Shown in pieces: positions 44,166 to 55,558 of a DNA stretch of 64,000 nucleotides. A program made the position numbers and the translations under genes. The notes beneath the pieces were generated by a model. The model was not told where the DNA came from. It saw nothing but the letters and a program-made list of their open reading frames with translations, and did not search any database. How positions within the stretch are numbered: position 1 is the first letter of the stretch; every line of letters begins with the position of its first letter. Source of the stretch: Hemileia vastatrix (taxonomy: Eukaryota > Basidiomycota > Pucciniomycetes > Pucciniales > Zaghouaniaceae); the NCBI GenBank assembly GCA_030280995.1, contig JASXTE010000001.1, positions 1,091,501 through 1,155,500 of the forward strand, given 5' to 3'.

Positions 44166-45080
44166 TTGGAGGTTTTTAATTTTGGACTTGGAGGATGGCT
44201 TTCAAGTGAAGAAAAAAGGTTATTGTTGGATTTAATGGTTAAGAGGGAGAAGTCCATTGCATTTGTAGAAGAGGATAGAGGTTTGTTAAAGAACAATTAT
44301 GGGGATCCCTACAAGATTCCAGCTGTTTTCCATGAACCATGGCAACAGAAACCTATTCAAATACCTGCTACTTTAAAAAAGATTATATTGAAGTCATTAG
44401 AGAAAGAATTTAAACTGGATTACACAAAAAATATTCATCAAGTTATTCAAGTCCATTATTCTGTATTGAAAAATCTAATGGTAAGTTTAGGGTAGTTCAT
44501 GATCTAAGAGAATTAAATAGGGTTACAATAAAAGATGCAGGAATATCACCTAGCACGGAGGAGTATTTAGAGATGTTTTCAGGGAAAGTGTGTTATGGTT
44601 TTTGAGATATAATGGGTGGATATGATGATAGGGAGTTGCATCTAGATTCTAGGCCTCTCACAACTTTTGATACACCACTTGGACAATTAAAGTAAACAAG
44701 ACTACCTCAGGGAGAAAAAAATTCAGTTTCTGTTTATTAAGCTCAGATGGCTTGGATTCTACACAAAAATATGCTAAGATATTCTGGTATATTTATTGAT
44801 GATGGTGGAATAAAAAGACCTTCAACAAATTATGGTAAAGAAGTATTGAAGGAGAATCCAGGAATACAAAAATTTATCTGAGAATATGCTGTTGTTTTAG
44901 AAAGGATTTTTTTTAGGATTGAATTGGCTGATTTAACTATTTTAGGTTCCAAATATTCTTGTTTTGTGCCAGATTTGGAAATCTTAGGTCAGGTGGTATG
45001 TAGAGAGGGTAGGATTATGTCAAAGAAGAAGGTGAATAAAATTCAGTCCTGGCCAAGACCCAAGAATACAACCAAATTCA
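44166..45080 (+). pseudogene. B2 reverse transcriptase
   Basis: Two or more frames: GGWLSSEEKRLL, DPYKIPAVFHEPWQ; then GKFRVVHDLRELNRVTIKDAG, DIMGGYDDRELH (motif A), LPQGEKNSVSVY (motif B) and GIFIDDGGIK (motif C, same F-I-D-D-G-G as B1). Stops at GF-stop, K-stop and Y-stop positions fit TGG-to-TGA or CAA/CAG-to-TAA/TAG changes. Confidence 0.82.
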
Positions 45081-45958
45081 GAAGGTTTTTAGGCATGTGT
45101 GTCTATTTTGGAATGTTTATCAAGGACTTTTCTTCATTGGCTGCTCCTTTGAGATGGTTGACTAGGAAAGATGCTGACTGGGAGTGGGATGAAGAGTGTG
45201 AAGAGGAGTTTGAGAGACTGAAGAAGGCTTTTGGAGAAGATATTATCCTGCACAAGTTAGATTATGAGAATGATGCCGGCCAAATTTACTTAGCAGTGGA
45301 TTCTAGTAAGATTGCTGCTGTGGTTTTTCTGTCCCAAATGGATAAAGCTGGTTATATAAGACCAGTCAGGTATGAATCTGTGGTTTTTACTGAGGTCAAA
45401 TCAAGATATTCTCAGCCAAAATATGAACTTTTTGGTGTGGAAAAAATTTTAAAGATGCTTCAAATTGTTTTATGGGGACAAAACTTTAAATTACAAGTCA
45501 ATGCAAAATCTTTAATTAAAATGATCAATTCCCCTAATTTTCCGAATGCACCCATGACCAGATGGGTAGCTTTTATTCAATATGTTTCTTTTGATTTAGT
45601 TCATAATCCTGGAAAGATGTTTACTATGCCAGATGGCTTGTCAAGAAGACCACCTACTGAAGAGGATTCTGACTCAGATGAATTTAATGAAGATATACCT
45701 GTAATTAAGCCCGGCACAAAAGGTGCTGAAGACTTTCTTTACCTCCCCCATGAGGCTAAACTGGCAGGTTTGATATGTGTAAATAATGAGGACAATGACA
45801 TCCCCAATGAGGTTAAACTGGAAGATTTAATATGTGTAGATAGTGATGAAGACCTCCACCATGAGGATAAACTGGAAAATAATAAACATATGGTAAATTA
45901 TGTGCTTGGGGAGTTTGATGAAGGTGTAGATAAATTAGGTAAAAAAGAGGCTAGATGA
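44924..45958 (+). CDS. B2 RT thumb, RNase H and acidic linker (longest intact B frame)
   Basis: 344 residues open. VNKIQSWPRPKNTTKFRRFLG is the thumb/connection; LAVDSSKIAAVVFLSQ (Asp), RYSQPKYELFGVEKIL (Glu) and QVNAKSL (the second Asp is Asn) are RNase H; DLVHNPGKMFTMPDGLSRRPP ends it. The linker contains LPHEAKLAG, PNEVKLED and HHEDKLEN, three repeats that at DNA level are hairpin-AAACTG units (45744, 45802 and 45853). The start listed is a frame opening, not a true N-terminus. Confidence 0.8.
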   Translation: MADLTILGSKYSCFVPDLEILGQVVCREGRIMSKKKVNKIQSWPRPKNTTKFRRFLGMCVYFGMFIKDFSSLAAPLRWLTRKDADWEWDEECEEEFERLKKAFGEDIILHKLDYENDAGQIYLAVDSSKIAAVVFLSQMDKAGYIRPVRYESVVFTEVKSRYSQPKYELFGVEKILKMLQIVLWGQNFKLQVNAKSLIKMINSPNFPNAPMTRWVAFIQYVSFDLVHNPGKMFTMPDGLSRRPPTEEDSDSDEFNEDIPVIKPGTKGAEDFLYLPHEAKLAGLICVNNEDNDIPNEVKLEDLICVDSDEDLHHEDKLENNKHMVNYVLGEFDEGVDKLGKKEAR

Positions 45959-47562
45959 GGATGGTGAAATTTTGTGGGATAGTAGCAAGCTGGTGAATGG
46001 TGTATATGCTGGATTATTAGATAATTCAGTTAAAGAAAGGTTGGGTGTTTGTGAAAATCTGGTAAAAAGGAGCTTGGACAAAGTTGATGTTGTTGATGCT
46101 GAAAAGGGTGAAAATGAATAAAATTTAGTTGTTAAATGGTTGGAAGGTTCAAAGATGGAAACTTCAAAATCTATTATGACTAATAGAAAAATTCAAGGAT
46201 TAAAATTATTGGCTCATTCATGCATAGGTGATTTAGGAGATAGGGAAATTCCTGTTGAAATTATATTTAAGGATTTTCAAGAAAATGTCTGGGGACAGAC
46301 AGGTTTTTATTATAAAATGGTAAAATATTTATTAACATTAGAAAGGCAAGACAAAAGTGATAGTGATGAATGAGTGTCTAGAAAAAGGAAGTCACTGGAA
46401 TTTTATCTTTCTGAGAGAAGATTAATGAGGAGGAGGTATCCAAATCCTCAAGTTGTTTTTACAAAAAATAAAGGGAAAAAATTAGTTTTGAAATCACTGC
46501 ATGAAGTTCTTGGGCATAAAGGAGTTGGTGAAACTTATAGACAAATCAATGATAGATTTTAGTGGCCTGGAATTAAGATGGCTGTTAAAAAATGGGTTCA
46601 GTCATGCAAAGAATGTCAAAGGAGGAATTATTTAAGGCCAAAGGAACCTGGAAATGCAACCAGTGAGAACACTCTTTTTGGTAGGGTTAGCTTGGATGCT
46701 GCTCATATAAAGGAGGGTAGATATAAATATTTAATTTTAGCCAGAGATGATTTATTTGGTTAGGTAGAGGCAGTGCCTCTTATTTATTTGAATGCTAAGA
46801 ATGTTGCAGATTTTTAATGAAAAATTGGGTATATAGGTATGGATTGATCAAGTTGGTAATGGTTAATGGAGGTCCTAAAATTTGAGACAGAGTTTAGAGA
46901 GGCTTTATAAAAATTTGGATCAAAGGTTAGGGTAGCAACCCCATATTATCTTAAAGCTAAAGGAATGGTGGAAAAAGGGAATCAATTTATAAAGGATACT
47001 TTAATTAAAATATGTGGAGCAAGTGCTGAAAAGTGGAGGCACTATCTATCATTAGTTTTATTTTCTGACAGAATCACCACCAAATAGATGGCTGGATATT
47101 CACAATATGAAATATTTTTTGGTCATAAAACAGTTTTACCAGTCAATCTAGAGGCCAAATCATATCTTGGAGTAGACTGGAAAATGGTCAAGGCTAATGA
47201 AGAATTACTATTTGCAAGAGTGGTTCATTTGGAAAAGAAGGAAGAAACTCTAGAAAAGGCACATTCAAAAATGATGAACATACTAAATCAGTCAGCTAGA
47301 TATTGGGATAAGAGGTTGGATCATAGGTTAAGGAAACCTTTGAGAACTGGAGATATGGTCTTGGTATATAATAGGAGTTTGGAGATTCAGTGAGGGAGAA
47401 TGTTTCCAGATAGGTGGAATAGGCCATAAAGAGTCATAGATCAAGTATCTGGTGGTTCATATATTTTAGAAGAGTTGTACAGAGAGGAATTAAAAAACAG
47501 GGTAGCTGCTGATGAAGTCAACCAGTTTTATCCTAGGGGAACTAGATGTGCCAAAGTCTAAC
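45959..47562 (+). pseudogene. B2 integrase
   Basis: Zinc part: SLHEVLGHKG (H, H) and SCKECQRR (C, C), intact unlike B1. A TAG replaces the Trp in RF-stop-WPG. The first Asp is in VSLDAAHIKEG. The second-Asp region is wrecked by stops (WLMEVLKF), and GMVEKGNQF keeps the Glu. The tail YWDKRLDHRLRKPLRTGDMVLVYNRSLE and GGSYILEEL ends at 47562. No chromodomain. Confidence 0.82.
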
Positions 47563-48970
47563 TGCAAAATGAGGATAAACTAATCTACTATTGATTAAAG
47601 AAGACTTTCTCTGAAATGAGAATAAACTACTTTATTATTGCTTAAAGAAGAAATACTCCACAAAAGAGTATAAACTAAAACTATCATTAAAAGTTTAAAT
47701 GTTAACAGTTGCTGGTGAAGAATTATGTTGGAATGTAATTATTTTTGGTAGAAGTGTTCACAGGGGAACCTTCTAAATTTAATATTTGAAAGTTTGGGGG
47801 AAATTGATGGGCTGGCTACTTTATACACAATTACCCCATAATGCTTGTTACCATAGTTTCCCTGTTTCTAGTTGAATCTTGGCTTTGTTTTTGTTCTATA
47901 CGTAGTCCTCTAAGACTGTAAACTGGATCAACAAAAGTTCATTTGATTAAGCTCATTCAAAGCCAGATTCAAGGATAATTTTATGTTTTTTTTATTTTGA
48001 AATTTTATGTTTGAAATTTTGTGTTAGAAATTTATTTTGTTTTCATTTTAAATTTTATTAAAGTTGAATTGTTTAGGGATAATAATCACTGGTGATCTCT
48101 GATCATTTTTACAAATTAGATGGAGCCCGCTCAGTGATCATTTCTCTTTTTGTTTATTATGTTTTTCAAAAATTCTCAAAAATTAGTTATTTTTTTATTT
48201 TCAATTCTTTCTTGTGTATCTCACATTAAGGTGCACTTGGATGTGTGTATTATTTCAGGGGTTCAGCTCATAAAATGGCTGGGGGACATCTTTTAAAATA
48301 ATTTTTAATTTAATTTTGATTTTCAAATTTATAATTATTTATTTTCCATTTCAAATCTCTTTTACTTTACAATTTTATTTTGTGTTAAGAAAAAGAAAAA
48401 AAAGTTAATTTTAAAATTTTTTTATAATTTTAGTATATTTTTTTTATATTATTTATTACTAATTTTCACAGGGAACAGAGTCTAATGGAGTACAATATCT
48501 GTTGGATTTTATCTCAAGATATTCTGTTAGTCCTCCAAGACTTTAAACTGGCTAATTTTCAAGAATTTTTCAAGACTTTGGATTTACAATTTTGGATCTG
48601 TTAGTCTTTCAAGAATTTAAACTGAGAAATCATGAAGATTTTTGGCTTTCTAAGGGATCTGTTAGTACATAAAGACTTAAAAATAAATATCAAAGAATAA
48701 AATTTCAAGAATAAAAAAATTTACAAAAGTGAGTCCACCATGACCTTAAACTGGAAATTAAATGATCATTTGGACAATTTTAAAAAATGATTTATGAAAG
48801 GGGGTCTACCATGACCTAAAACCAGAATGAACTATAGGGATTGGGCTTACTATGACCTTAAACTTAATATAAAAAGCAAAAATGTCAATTATTGGTCCTC
48901 TATTACCTTAAAATGGAAAATTAATCTCTCTTTAGTCCAAAAAAAATATAAACTTTCAATCAATTAAAAG
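47563..48970 (+). repeat. B2 3' region: structural modules and hairpin-AAACTG array
   Basis: Units: TCTC-tgaaat-GAGA + ATAAACTA (about 47610), ACTC-cacaaaa-GAGT + ATAAACTA (about 47650), AGTC-ctcta-AGACT + GTAAACTGG (about 47906), several at 48521-48910. A single large stem GGGGAAATTG (47797-47806)/CAATTACCCC (47828-47837) shows a C:G to T:A compensated pair against B1. The CACTG/CAGTG hairpin (48087-48141) and the CACAT/ATGTG hairpin (48226-48252) follow in the same order as B1 and D. Confidence 0.72.
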
Positions 48971-49640
48971 ATTGGTTTATAAGGATTTTACGAGGAAACG
49001 TCAATCTAGTTGGATATTCAATTCAGTCATTTTTAATTTATCACTGGTACTCACTCATTTTTACAACTCAATCATTGATAGATATGGTGCAACTAATTTT
49101 AGGGAATGAAGATGTTATTAAATGTATTTATTTTAGGATTAAAGAAAGATGGAGATTTTTAAAAAGCTGGAAATAAAGTTTCCAAGAAAGTCTGGTAAAA
49201 TTATGAATTCTGATAAAATTTAGGAGTGATTTAAAGGGTTGGAAAATTATTTGAATGTTGTGATTCTGAATCATAGAAAAAGGATATGATTTGGATTAAG
49301 TGTGTCTCTTTGCTATACCATTTAGGTGAAGCTTGGATGATATTATGGCACGAATGGAATCATATTATTTGGCTCAGGGGGGAGCCCAATGGGAATGGAA
49401 TCAAAAGTATTTGGCTCATTAGTGAGGCCCACTCTCTCATGCTGTGAAAAAAGGTGGAGACTGGTAGAGAAGAGTCTAAAGGGATTCAAACCTTGCTCTC
49501 AGTAGTGGAATCATCACAAGGAAAATGTGGTTTATTAAAATTTTATTTTAAAAATTGACAATTTAAAAGAATTGAATCAACCAGAAAATAACAGTTATCA
49601 GCACCAAAAGGATTAAAGTATTAAAATTTAAAAAAAGAGA
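48971..49640. other. B2 3' region without recognisable gene
   Basis: A/T-rich with two imperfect copies of GGAATCATATTATTTGGCTC-like sequence near 49355 and 49396. I see no coding signal, stem or tandem repeat beyond that. Confidence 0.5.
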
Positions 49641-49646
49641 AGGAAA

Positions 49647-50338
49647 TTAAAATATATAATCTTTTTGAAATCTTTCAACATCATTATCAAAAATTTGCAT
49701 TAAAATTCTTCTCTTCATTATATCTTCAGTATTATTAGCAGGAGTTTCCTGAAAATAGGTTAAAAATTTACACTTCATATCATCACAAAAGTCAAGAAAG
49801 AGATTTCTATGAAAATGAGGATAGCGATTAATGTAATTATTTTGCACCTGAGCAACCTCATCTGTATTGGTAATTTCAATAGCTTAGTAAAGAATTTGGA
49901 GTTGGGAGAGATAGTAGTTGGATTTGCAATTAGTAGGAGGAATATTGAAATTCAAATAATGGACTAGCTTTTTAAGCCTGGAAACAATTTTTTAGAAAAA
50001 CCAAAAGGTGGTACTGAAAATATAGAATTAAGATCTTGAGATGGAGGAGGAATCTCAGGATTAGGATTTTTAGAAGAAGAAGCTGTTTTGGCCTATATGT
50101 TTCTAAAGAAGGTGGGAATTTCGGATAGTCTATTTTTAGGTATTCTTGGATCAGGAAGGGTAGCTGGTCCAGTATAGAAGTTAGTTCTGCAAGGAATAAT
50201 TGGATGGTTACACTTTATTTTTTTAAGCCTGAAAAGATCACAGGCAGTTCTTTAAGGGAGACCAGGGCTAGAAATCAGACAAGGTACCTGGTATTTGGCG
50301 CAAAGCTCAAATGGGAAAGAAAGGTCTTTTGATGCCAT
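49647..50338 (-). pseudogene. B2 antisense gene (Z1-type)
   Basis: ATG 50338 opens FELCAKYQVPCLI, stop, RTACDLFRLKKIKCNHP: Cys spacing as in the zinc-cluster family, with the fifth Cys changed to Phe. A Ser/Pro-rich part follows (SSSKNPNPEIPPPS). A later open stretch, 49847-49647 and upstream, encodes a helical KCKFLTYFQETPANNTEDIMKRR region; a short intron ending TTTCCAG near 49985 may join them. The same late segment appears near 61030-61100 (LFTYLKNTPTLEEQDVK). It lies antisense to B2, 147 bp from the 3' LTR. Confidence 0.55.
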
Positions 50339-50473
50339 TTTTATGATGATATTGACTATAAAATGAATTGAAAATGTTTCAGGAGTAGTTGAAGTAGTGG
50401 TTGAAGAGGATGAAGAGAGGATGAATATGTGTGTGATAAATTATGCAAATTTAAAAGTATGGGGAAATTCTTC

Positions 50474-50485
50474 ATTGGAGGGAGG
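50474..50485 (+). other. B2 polypurine tract
   Basis: TTGGAGGGAGGA followed at once by TGTGGAAGT, the LTR start. Confidence 0.82.
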
Positions 50486-50992
50486 ATGTGGAAGTCTAAA
50501 GTTTAGTACTGCACAAGGTTTATTAAAAAAAGAAGATTTATGGAGTTCATTATTGAGGTTTTAAAAGTCAATCAAATTTAATAATGGATGATATTTAAGA
50601 AAATGAATATATAAAAGGGTTAAAAAGGGTAATTTTAAGAGTCAAGATTAAATGATTAATTAATGGACAGAAAGTTATAGTATAGGTCTAAAAGTGCATT
50701 AAAATCAAATTCAGGAGTCTCTAGAGCCTTTGGAAATTTTCATGGAATTCTTACTATTATTTTTCTATTTTTAATAATTTTATAAAGTATTTTTGATTAT
50801 TTTTGATTTTTCATGATTTGCTTAACTTTGATTTTTTTTACTAGATGAATAGGGCTCTGTATACTACAAAAATTAGTTTGGATTATAATAGATAAATAGC
50901 TCTTTTATCTGTAATTTTTCTAGATTTTCTTATTAGTATTCTAAAGGTTCTAATTGAGTTGGGAAGTTTGTATGAGCTCTGGAATTCTCTGG
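50486..50992 (+). repeat. B2 3' LTR, left part
   Basis: Matches 39545 onward up to the D insertion after CTCTGG; continues at 55559. Confidence 0.88.
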
Positions 50993-51899
50993 TGTGGTGA
51001 TCCAAACCTGGGTAGGCCTTTGGAGTGCATATTTTGGGGTATTTGGTATGTAGGATGTTATTGGGTTTATGGTGTTATTAGTGGATTTTTTCATATTTAG
51101 GAGATAGTTAGTAGTGTTTATGGAGGCTTAAGCTAGGGTCACTTATTATTTCTCAGCTTAATGTCCTTTCTTTTCTCTTCATTTTGGTATCCCTTATGGG
51201 TGGTTACCTTGTTTTATAGGGTAGTTATGGTGTTATTATTGGTATTTATCGGATGTTTATTACTTAGTGGTGCTTATGTAGGCTTAAGCTAGGGTCACTT
51301 ATTATGTCTCAGCTTATTTTCCTTTATTTTCTTTTCATTTTGGTATGTCTTATGTGTGTTTATCTTGTTTATTAGTGAAGTTATGGGTTTTTAGGGTTTT
51401 TAGGGTTTTTATGGGTTGTATGGGTGTTTTAGGGCCTAGAAGCGGCCTGCACGCTCCTAAGCCAAGCCGCCTGGGCGCTGGGAAAGCGCTAAAATGCATT
51501 TTCATGCATGAAAAAGTCTGGGAAAGCTGGAATTTGGGTAGGGAATTGGTCAGGGTGGTCTGTGCGCTGGCTGTATGATGCGTGTGTGGGAAGATTTTTA
51601 GGGGAAAAATATTATCTCTTTACTCATTGCCTCTCTGTTCCTCACTGTCTCATTGGCTTGTGTTTTGTTGGAATATATTACTGTTCATTTCAACTCTTTC
51701 TAGTAGTCTGTCTGGGACTATTATCTTCACTTTTAAAGGGGTCAAGTGTGTTTAATTAGAGGGTCTAGCAAACAGATCTCCAATTTGCTGAGACAGGTCA
51801 ATCTCACTTATTTTTCTAAAGGGACAGGGGTTATTCTTTCTGGTTTTACTCCAACTCCCTTGGTCAAGGCCTATAGCTAGTACTATAGGATTGTCTACA
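50993..51899 (+). repeat. D 5' LTR
   Basis: 907 bp; contains a GC-rich block (about 51430-51495) rare in this window, TTAGGGTTTTTAGGG repeats near 51390, and GTCAAGGCCTATAGCTAGTACTATAG near the end, which is shared with F-type LTRs. Confidence 0.92.
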
Positions 51900-51903
51900 T
51901 TTC

Positions 51904-51920
51904 TGGCGCCCAACGTGGGG
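51904..51920 (+). other. D primer-binding site, tRNA-Lys type
   Basis: TGGCGCCCAACGTGGGG, 4 nt after the LTR. This is the known complement of the tRNA-Lys(1,2) 3' end used by MMTV-like retroviruses. Intact here. Confidence 0.82.
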
Positions 51921-52680
51921 GTCAAATCTGTTGGCGTTTTGGAATCTCTGTTGATCTAGACTTCTCTCTTTGGTGGATCTCCTTTGGTGGATTTTGAATT
52001 TGGTGCTATAACTCTTTGTGGTTGGTCTAGGGGTCTTCTTTTCTGTTGGTTTTGGTCCCTCCTAGTTCTCTAAGGCTACTGGGGGGGGCTTTGGCTATCT
52101 TTGATGGAAGATTTGTTTGGAGGTCTGATTTTGGGATATCAGAATTGGAAGAGGAGCTTAGGGAGTTCAGGCCCTAGGGGCAAACTTATTGGTTTAAACC
52201 TTGGGATTTCAAGAATCTTATTCCTCTGAAATGAGGATAAACTACTTAATTTGTTTTGGTTTTGCTTAATTTGGCCTCTATGTATTTGGTCAGAATTTAT
52301 TTTGTTTTTTTCAATTCTTATCAGTCTCTCTAGTTCAAGTCTCTATATAAAAAAGGGAGGCCGGGCCACTTCAGGCGGCACCTCTGACGTCGGGCGGCCC
52401 GCCCGTAATAAATAAATAAATAAAAAATCTTAGTATAATGAAGATGGAAGAAAAGAAAAATTCAAGTGAAGATGGATATTTTATTTAAAATAAAATGAAG
52501 ATAAAAATGAAGATTATTGGTTTTATTTCACCTCCAGCATGAGGTTAAACTGCAAAATTTTATTTCTAAATTTAATTTTTTTGGCTTTAAATAATTTTAA
52601 TGGTTTTTTAATGGTTTTGGTTTTTTATGGGAGAAGATTTGTGTTAGAAAATCCTTTTTGTTAGAAGGTACCCAGGGGTG
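51921..52680 (+). other. D leader and residual gag-adjacent sequence
   Basis: No open frame of note. Hairpin units at about 52208 (CCTC-tgaaat-GAGG + ATAAACT) and 52528 (CCTC-cagcat-GAGG + TTAAACTG), the latter identical in form to the one in B1 at 4828. A GC-rich patch lies at 52355-52405. Confidence 0.6.
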
Positions 52681-53520
52681 GGGCTTCTAGATTTTATTTT
52701 GGCAAGTGTGGGGGTGACTGATGGGCTGGCTGCTCTATCAACAGTTACCCCAGATTGTCTGTTTCCAACCCCTTCTCTTAATTTTGTTGAATTCTAGTAT
52801 TGGTTTTTTTTTCTTTAACAGGTTCTTAGTCCACCATGACTTTAAACTGGAAATTCATTTGGTATTCAAGTGCTAGACCCCTCATGTTTATTTGTTTTGT
52901 TTAATTTTGTTGGATGTTGTGTTTTTGTTAGAATGTACCCAGGGGGGGCTTCTAGATTTTATTTTAGCAAGTGTGGGGGTAACTGATGAGCTTGTTGCTC
53001 TGTAGAACAGTTATCCCAGAATGTCTGTTTCAAGCCTTTGGTTTTTTTCTAGTTGAATTCTAGTGTTGTTTTTTTTGTGATTCAGGTTTTTAGTCCTCTA
53101 TGACTTTAAACTGGATTGCCTTGGATGTCTTTTGGTGCTTTTGGATTGGTGGTGGATCACTGGTGGTCTCCCATCATTTTTACTTATTGGAGGGAGCCCA
53201 CCCAGTGATCTCTTCTGTTGACCTGGAGCTGGCTTTGCTATGTGGTTCTAGGGTTTTGGATGTGAAAGTGGTGGATTCAAGATTATTTTCTTTTTTTCTC
53301 TTTTTTTTCTTTTAATTTTTTTATGGAGGCTATGTTTGTTCAAAGGCTAAAGATAGGGCTCTGGCAATGTTTTTGGTAGAAGAGGAGGAGTCAAAATAAA
53401 AAATAAAAATTTTTTTAGGTGTGACCACATCAAGGTGCACTTGGATGTGGGTAAGGTATCAGGGGATTAGCTCATCAATTGGCTGGGGGATACCGTTTTA
53501 TTTTGTTTTATTTATTAAAG
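52681..53520 (+). repeat. D structural hairpin modules
   Basis: GGGGTGACTG (52711-52720)/CAGTTACCCC (52742-52751); a second copy around 52976-53015; the GATCACTGG/CCAGTGATC hairpin at about 53155-53210; the CCACATC/GATGTGG hairpin at about 53424-53450; then the GGTATC...GATACC hairpin to 53494. Same order as 17380-18360 of B1. Open frames here are chance. Confidence 0.72.
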
Positions 53521-53579
53521 GAGGTTAAATGTTTTGGCTTTGATGGTTCTTGGTTTGGGGATTTATGGGCTATATCTTC

Positions 53580-54380
53580 AAGATTTTTTTTTCTGGAAGG
53601 TCCTTCAAGACTTTAAACTGATCTTTTATTTATGGGCTATATCTTCAAGATTTTTTTGGAAAGTCCTTCAAGACTTTAAACTGATCTTTTAATTACGGGC
53701 TTAAGATTTTTTGATGTCCATCAAGGCTTAAACTGAAAATTCTGTTAGTCCTCCAAGACTTAAAACTGGCTGGTCGTTAAAGATTTATTCAAGAATTTAA
53801 ATTTACTACTGTGGATCTAGTAGTCCTTCAAGACTTTAAACTGGCTGGTTTCAAGATTTTGTCAAGAAGTAGTCCATCAAGACTTTAAACTGAACACTGT
53901 GTTAGTCCCCCAAGACTTTAAACTGAGGATTGTTGATGGTGTAGTCCCCCAAGACTATAAACTGAGGAATGGGAGGCAGTGTGATGTGGAAGTGTAAAGG
54001 CAGAAGGATCCAAGGGGGAACTTCTGAATTTTGTAAAGGCAAGTTTGGGGGTGACTGATGGGCTGGCAGCTCTATATACAGTTACCCCAGAAAGTTAGTT
54101 ACTTCTCTAAATCTTTTTCTGGTTGATCTCTGGTTCTGGGTTCTGTGATTCAGGTTTTTGAAGTCCCCCAAGACTATAAACTGAGGATTTTTGGAGTCCC
54201 CCAAGACTATAAACTGAGGGCTGTTAGTCCCCCAAGACTTTAAACTGAGGGCTGTTAGTCCCCCAAGACTTTAAACTGAGGGTTGTGAGTCCCCCAAGAC
54301 TATAAAATGAGGAAATTTTTATGCTGGAGAAGTTTATAGTCAGGAAGACTTGTCAACTGGATATCACTTTTCATTGTTGG
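53580..54380 (+). repeat. D hairpin-AAACTG array (densest in the window)
   Basis: About 15 units in 800 bp, for example GTC-cttcaa-GAC + TTTAAACTGA (53600), AGTC-cccca-AGACT + TTTAAACTGAGG (53905, 54225 and 54256) and the ATAAACTGAGG form (53943, 54160 and 54195). The last, at about 54342, reads AGTC-agga-AGACT then TGTCAACTGG, blending the B and A tail types. A third GGGGTGACTG stem lies at 54050-54090. Confidence 0.75.
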
Positions 54381-54621
54381 AGGCTGGTACATCCAGAGTT
54401 GGAGTTCAGGAACAGAAGAAAGATATTTTTTTCACAGAGATAGATTTAATTTAAAGGCATGGTGCAAGAGAAGTTTTAAAGAAGAAGCTTGGATTGCTGG
54501 TTCAGAAGTTCACTTAGGATGGAATAAGATCTGTTGGAAGAGAGAAATGGGCTGTTTGTAAAGATTCTGAAGAGGTGTTTTAACATGGTTTTTGGCAAAG
54601 AAAGAATGGGGAAATTCTTGA
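54381..54621 (+). other. D 3' end before polypurine tract
   Basis: No gene. It ends GGGGAAATTCTTGA, shared with B1, X and B2 before their polypurine tracts. The antisense gene present in B1 and B2 at this place is absent. Confidence 0.6.
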
Positions 54622-54633
54622 TTGGAGGGAGGA

Positions 54634-55558
54634 TGTGGTGATCCAAACCTGGGTAGGCCTTTGGAGTGCATATTTTGGGGTATTTGGTATGTAGGATGTT
54701 ATTGGGTTTATGGTGTTATTAGTGGATTTTTTCATATTTAGGAGATAGTTAGTAGTGTTTATGGAGGCTTAAGCTAGGGTCACTTATTATGTCTCAGCTT
54801 AATTTCCTTTCTTTTCTCTTCATTTTGGTATCCCTTATGGGTGGTTACCTTGTTTTATAGGGTAGTTATGGTGTTATTATTGGTATTTATCAGATGTTTA
54901 TTGCTTAGTGGTGCTTATGTAGGCTTAAGCTAGGGTCACTTATTATGTCTCAGATTATTTTCCTTTATTTTTATTTCATTTTGGTATGTCTTATGTGTGT
55001 TTATCTTGTTTATTAGTGAAGTTATGGGTTTTTAGGGTTTTTAGGGTTTTTATGGGTTGTATGGGTGTTTTAGGGCCTAGAAGCGGCCTGCCCGCTCCTA
55101 AGCCGAGCCGCCTCCAACCGGCCTGGCCGCCTGAGCGCTGTGAAAGCGCTAAAATGCACTTTTACGCATGAAAAAGGCTGGGAAAGCTGGATTTTGGGCA
55201 GGGAATTGGTCAGGGTGGTCTGTGCGCTGGCTGTATGATGCATGTGTGGGAAGATTTTAAGGGGAAAAATATTATCTCTTTACTCATCGCCTCTCTGTTC
55301 CTCACTGTCTCATTGGCTTGTGTTTTTTTGGAATATATTTATGTTCATTTCAACTCTTTCTAGTAGTCTGTCTGGGACTATTATCTTCACTTTTAAAGGG
55401 TCAAGTGTGTTTAATTAGAGGGTCTAGCAAACAGATCTCCAATTTGCTGCAACAGGTCAATCTCACTTATTTTTCTAAAGGGACAGGGGTTATTCTTTCT
55501 GGTTTTACTCCAACTCCCTTGGTCAAGGTCTATAGCTAGTACTATAGGATTGTCTACA
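54634..55558 (+). repeat. D 3' LTR
   Basis: Pairs with 50993-51899, with a short extra GC-rich insertion near 55105. The polypurine tract is 54622-54633. Confidence 0.92.

Larger units (their letters stand above)
50993..55558 (+). mobile_element. Non-autonomous LTR element D, nested in the B2 3' LTR
   Basis: 4.57 kb. LTRs 50993-51899 and 54634-55558 (TGTGGTGATCC...GGATTGTCTACA), nearly identical, with a perfect tRNA-Lys-type primer site and the B polypurine tract. Flanks CTGG and CCGG look like a 4-bp duplication with one change. The 2.7-kb interior has no gag or pol: only leader, structural modules and hairpin units shared with B. It must be moved by family B proteins in trans. LTR similarity makes it one of the youngest insertions here. 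Confidence 0.88.
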
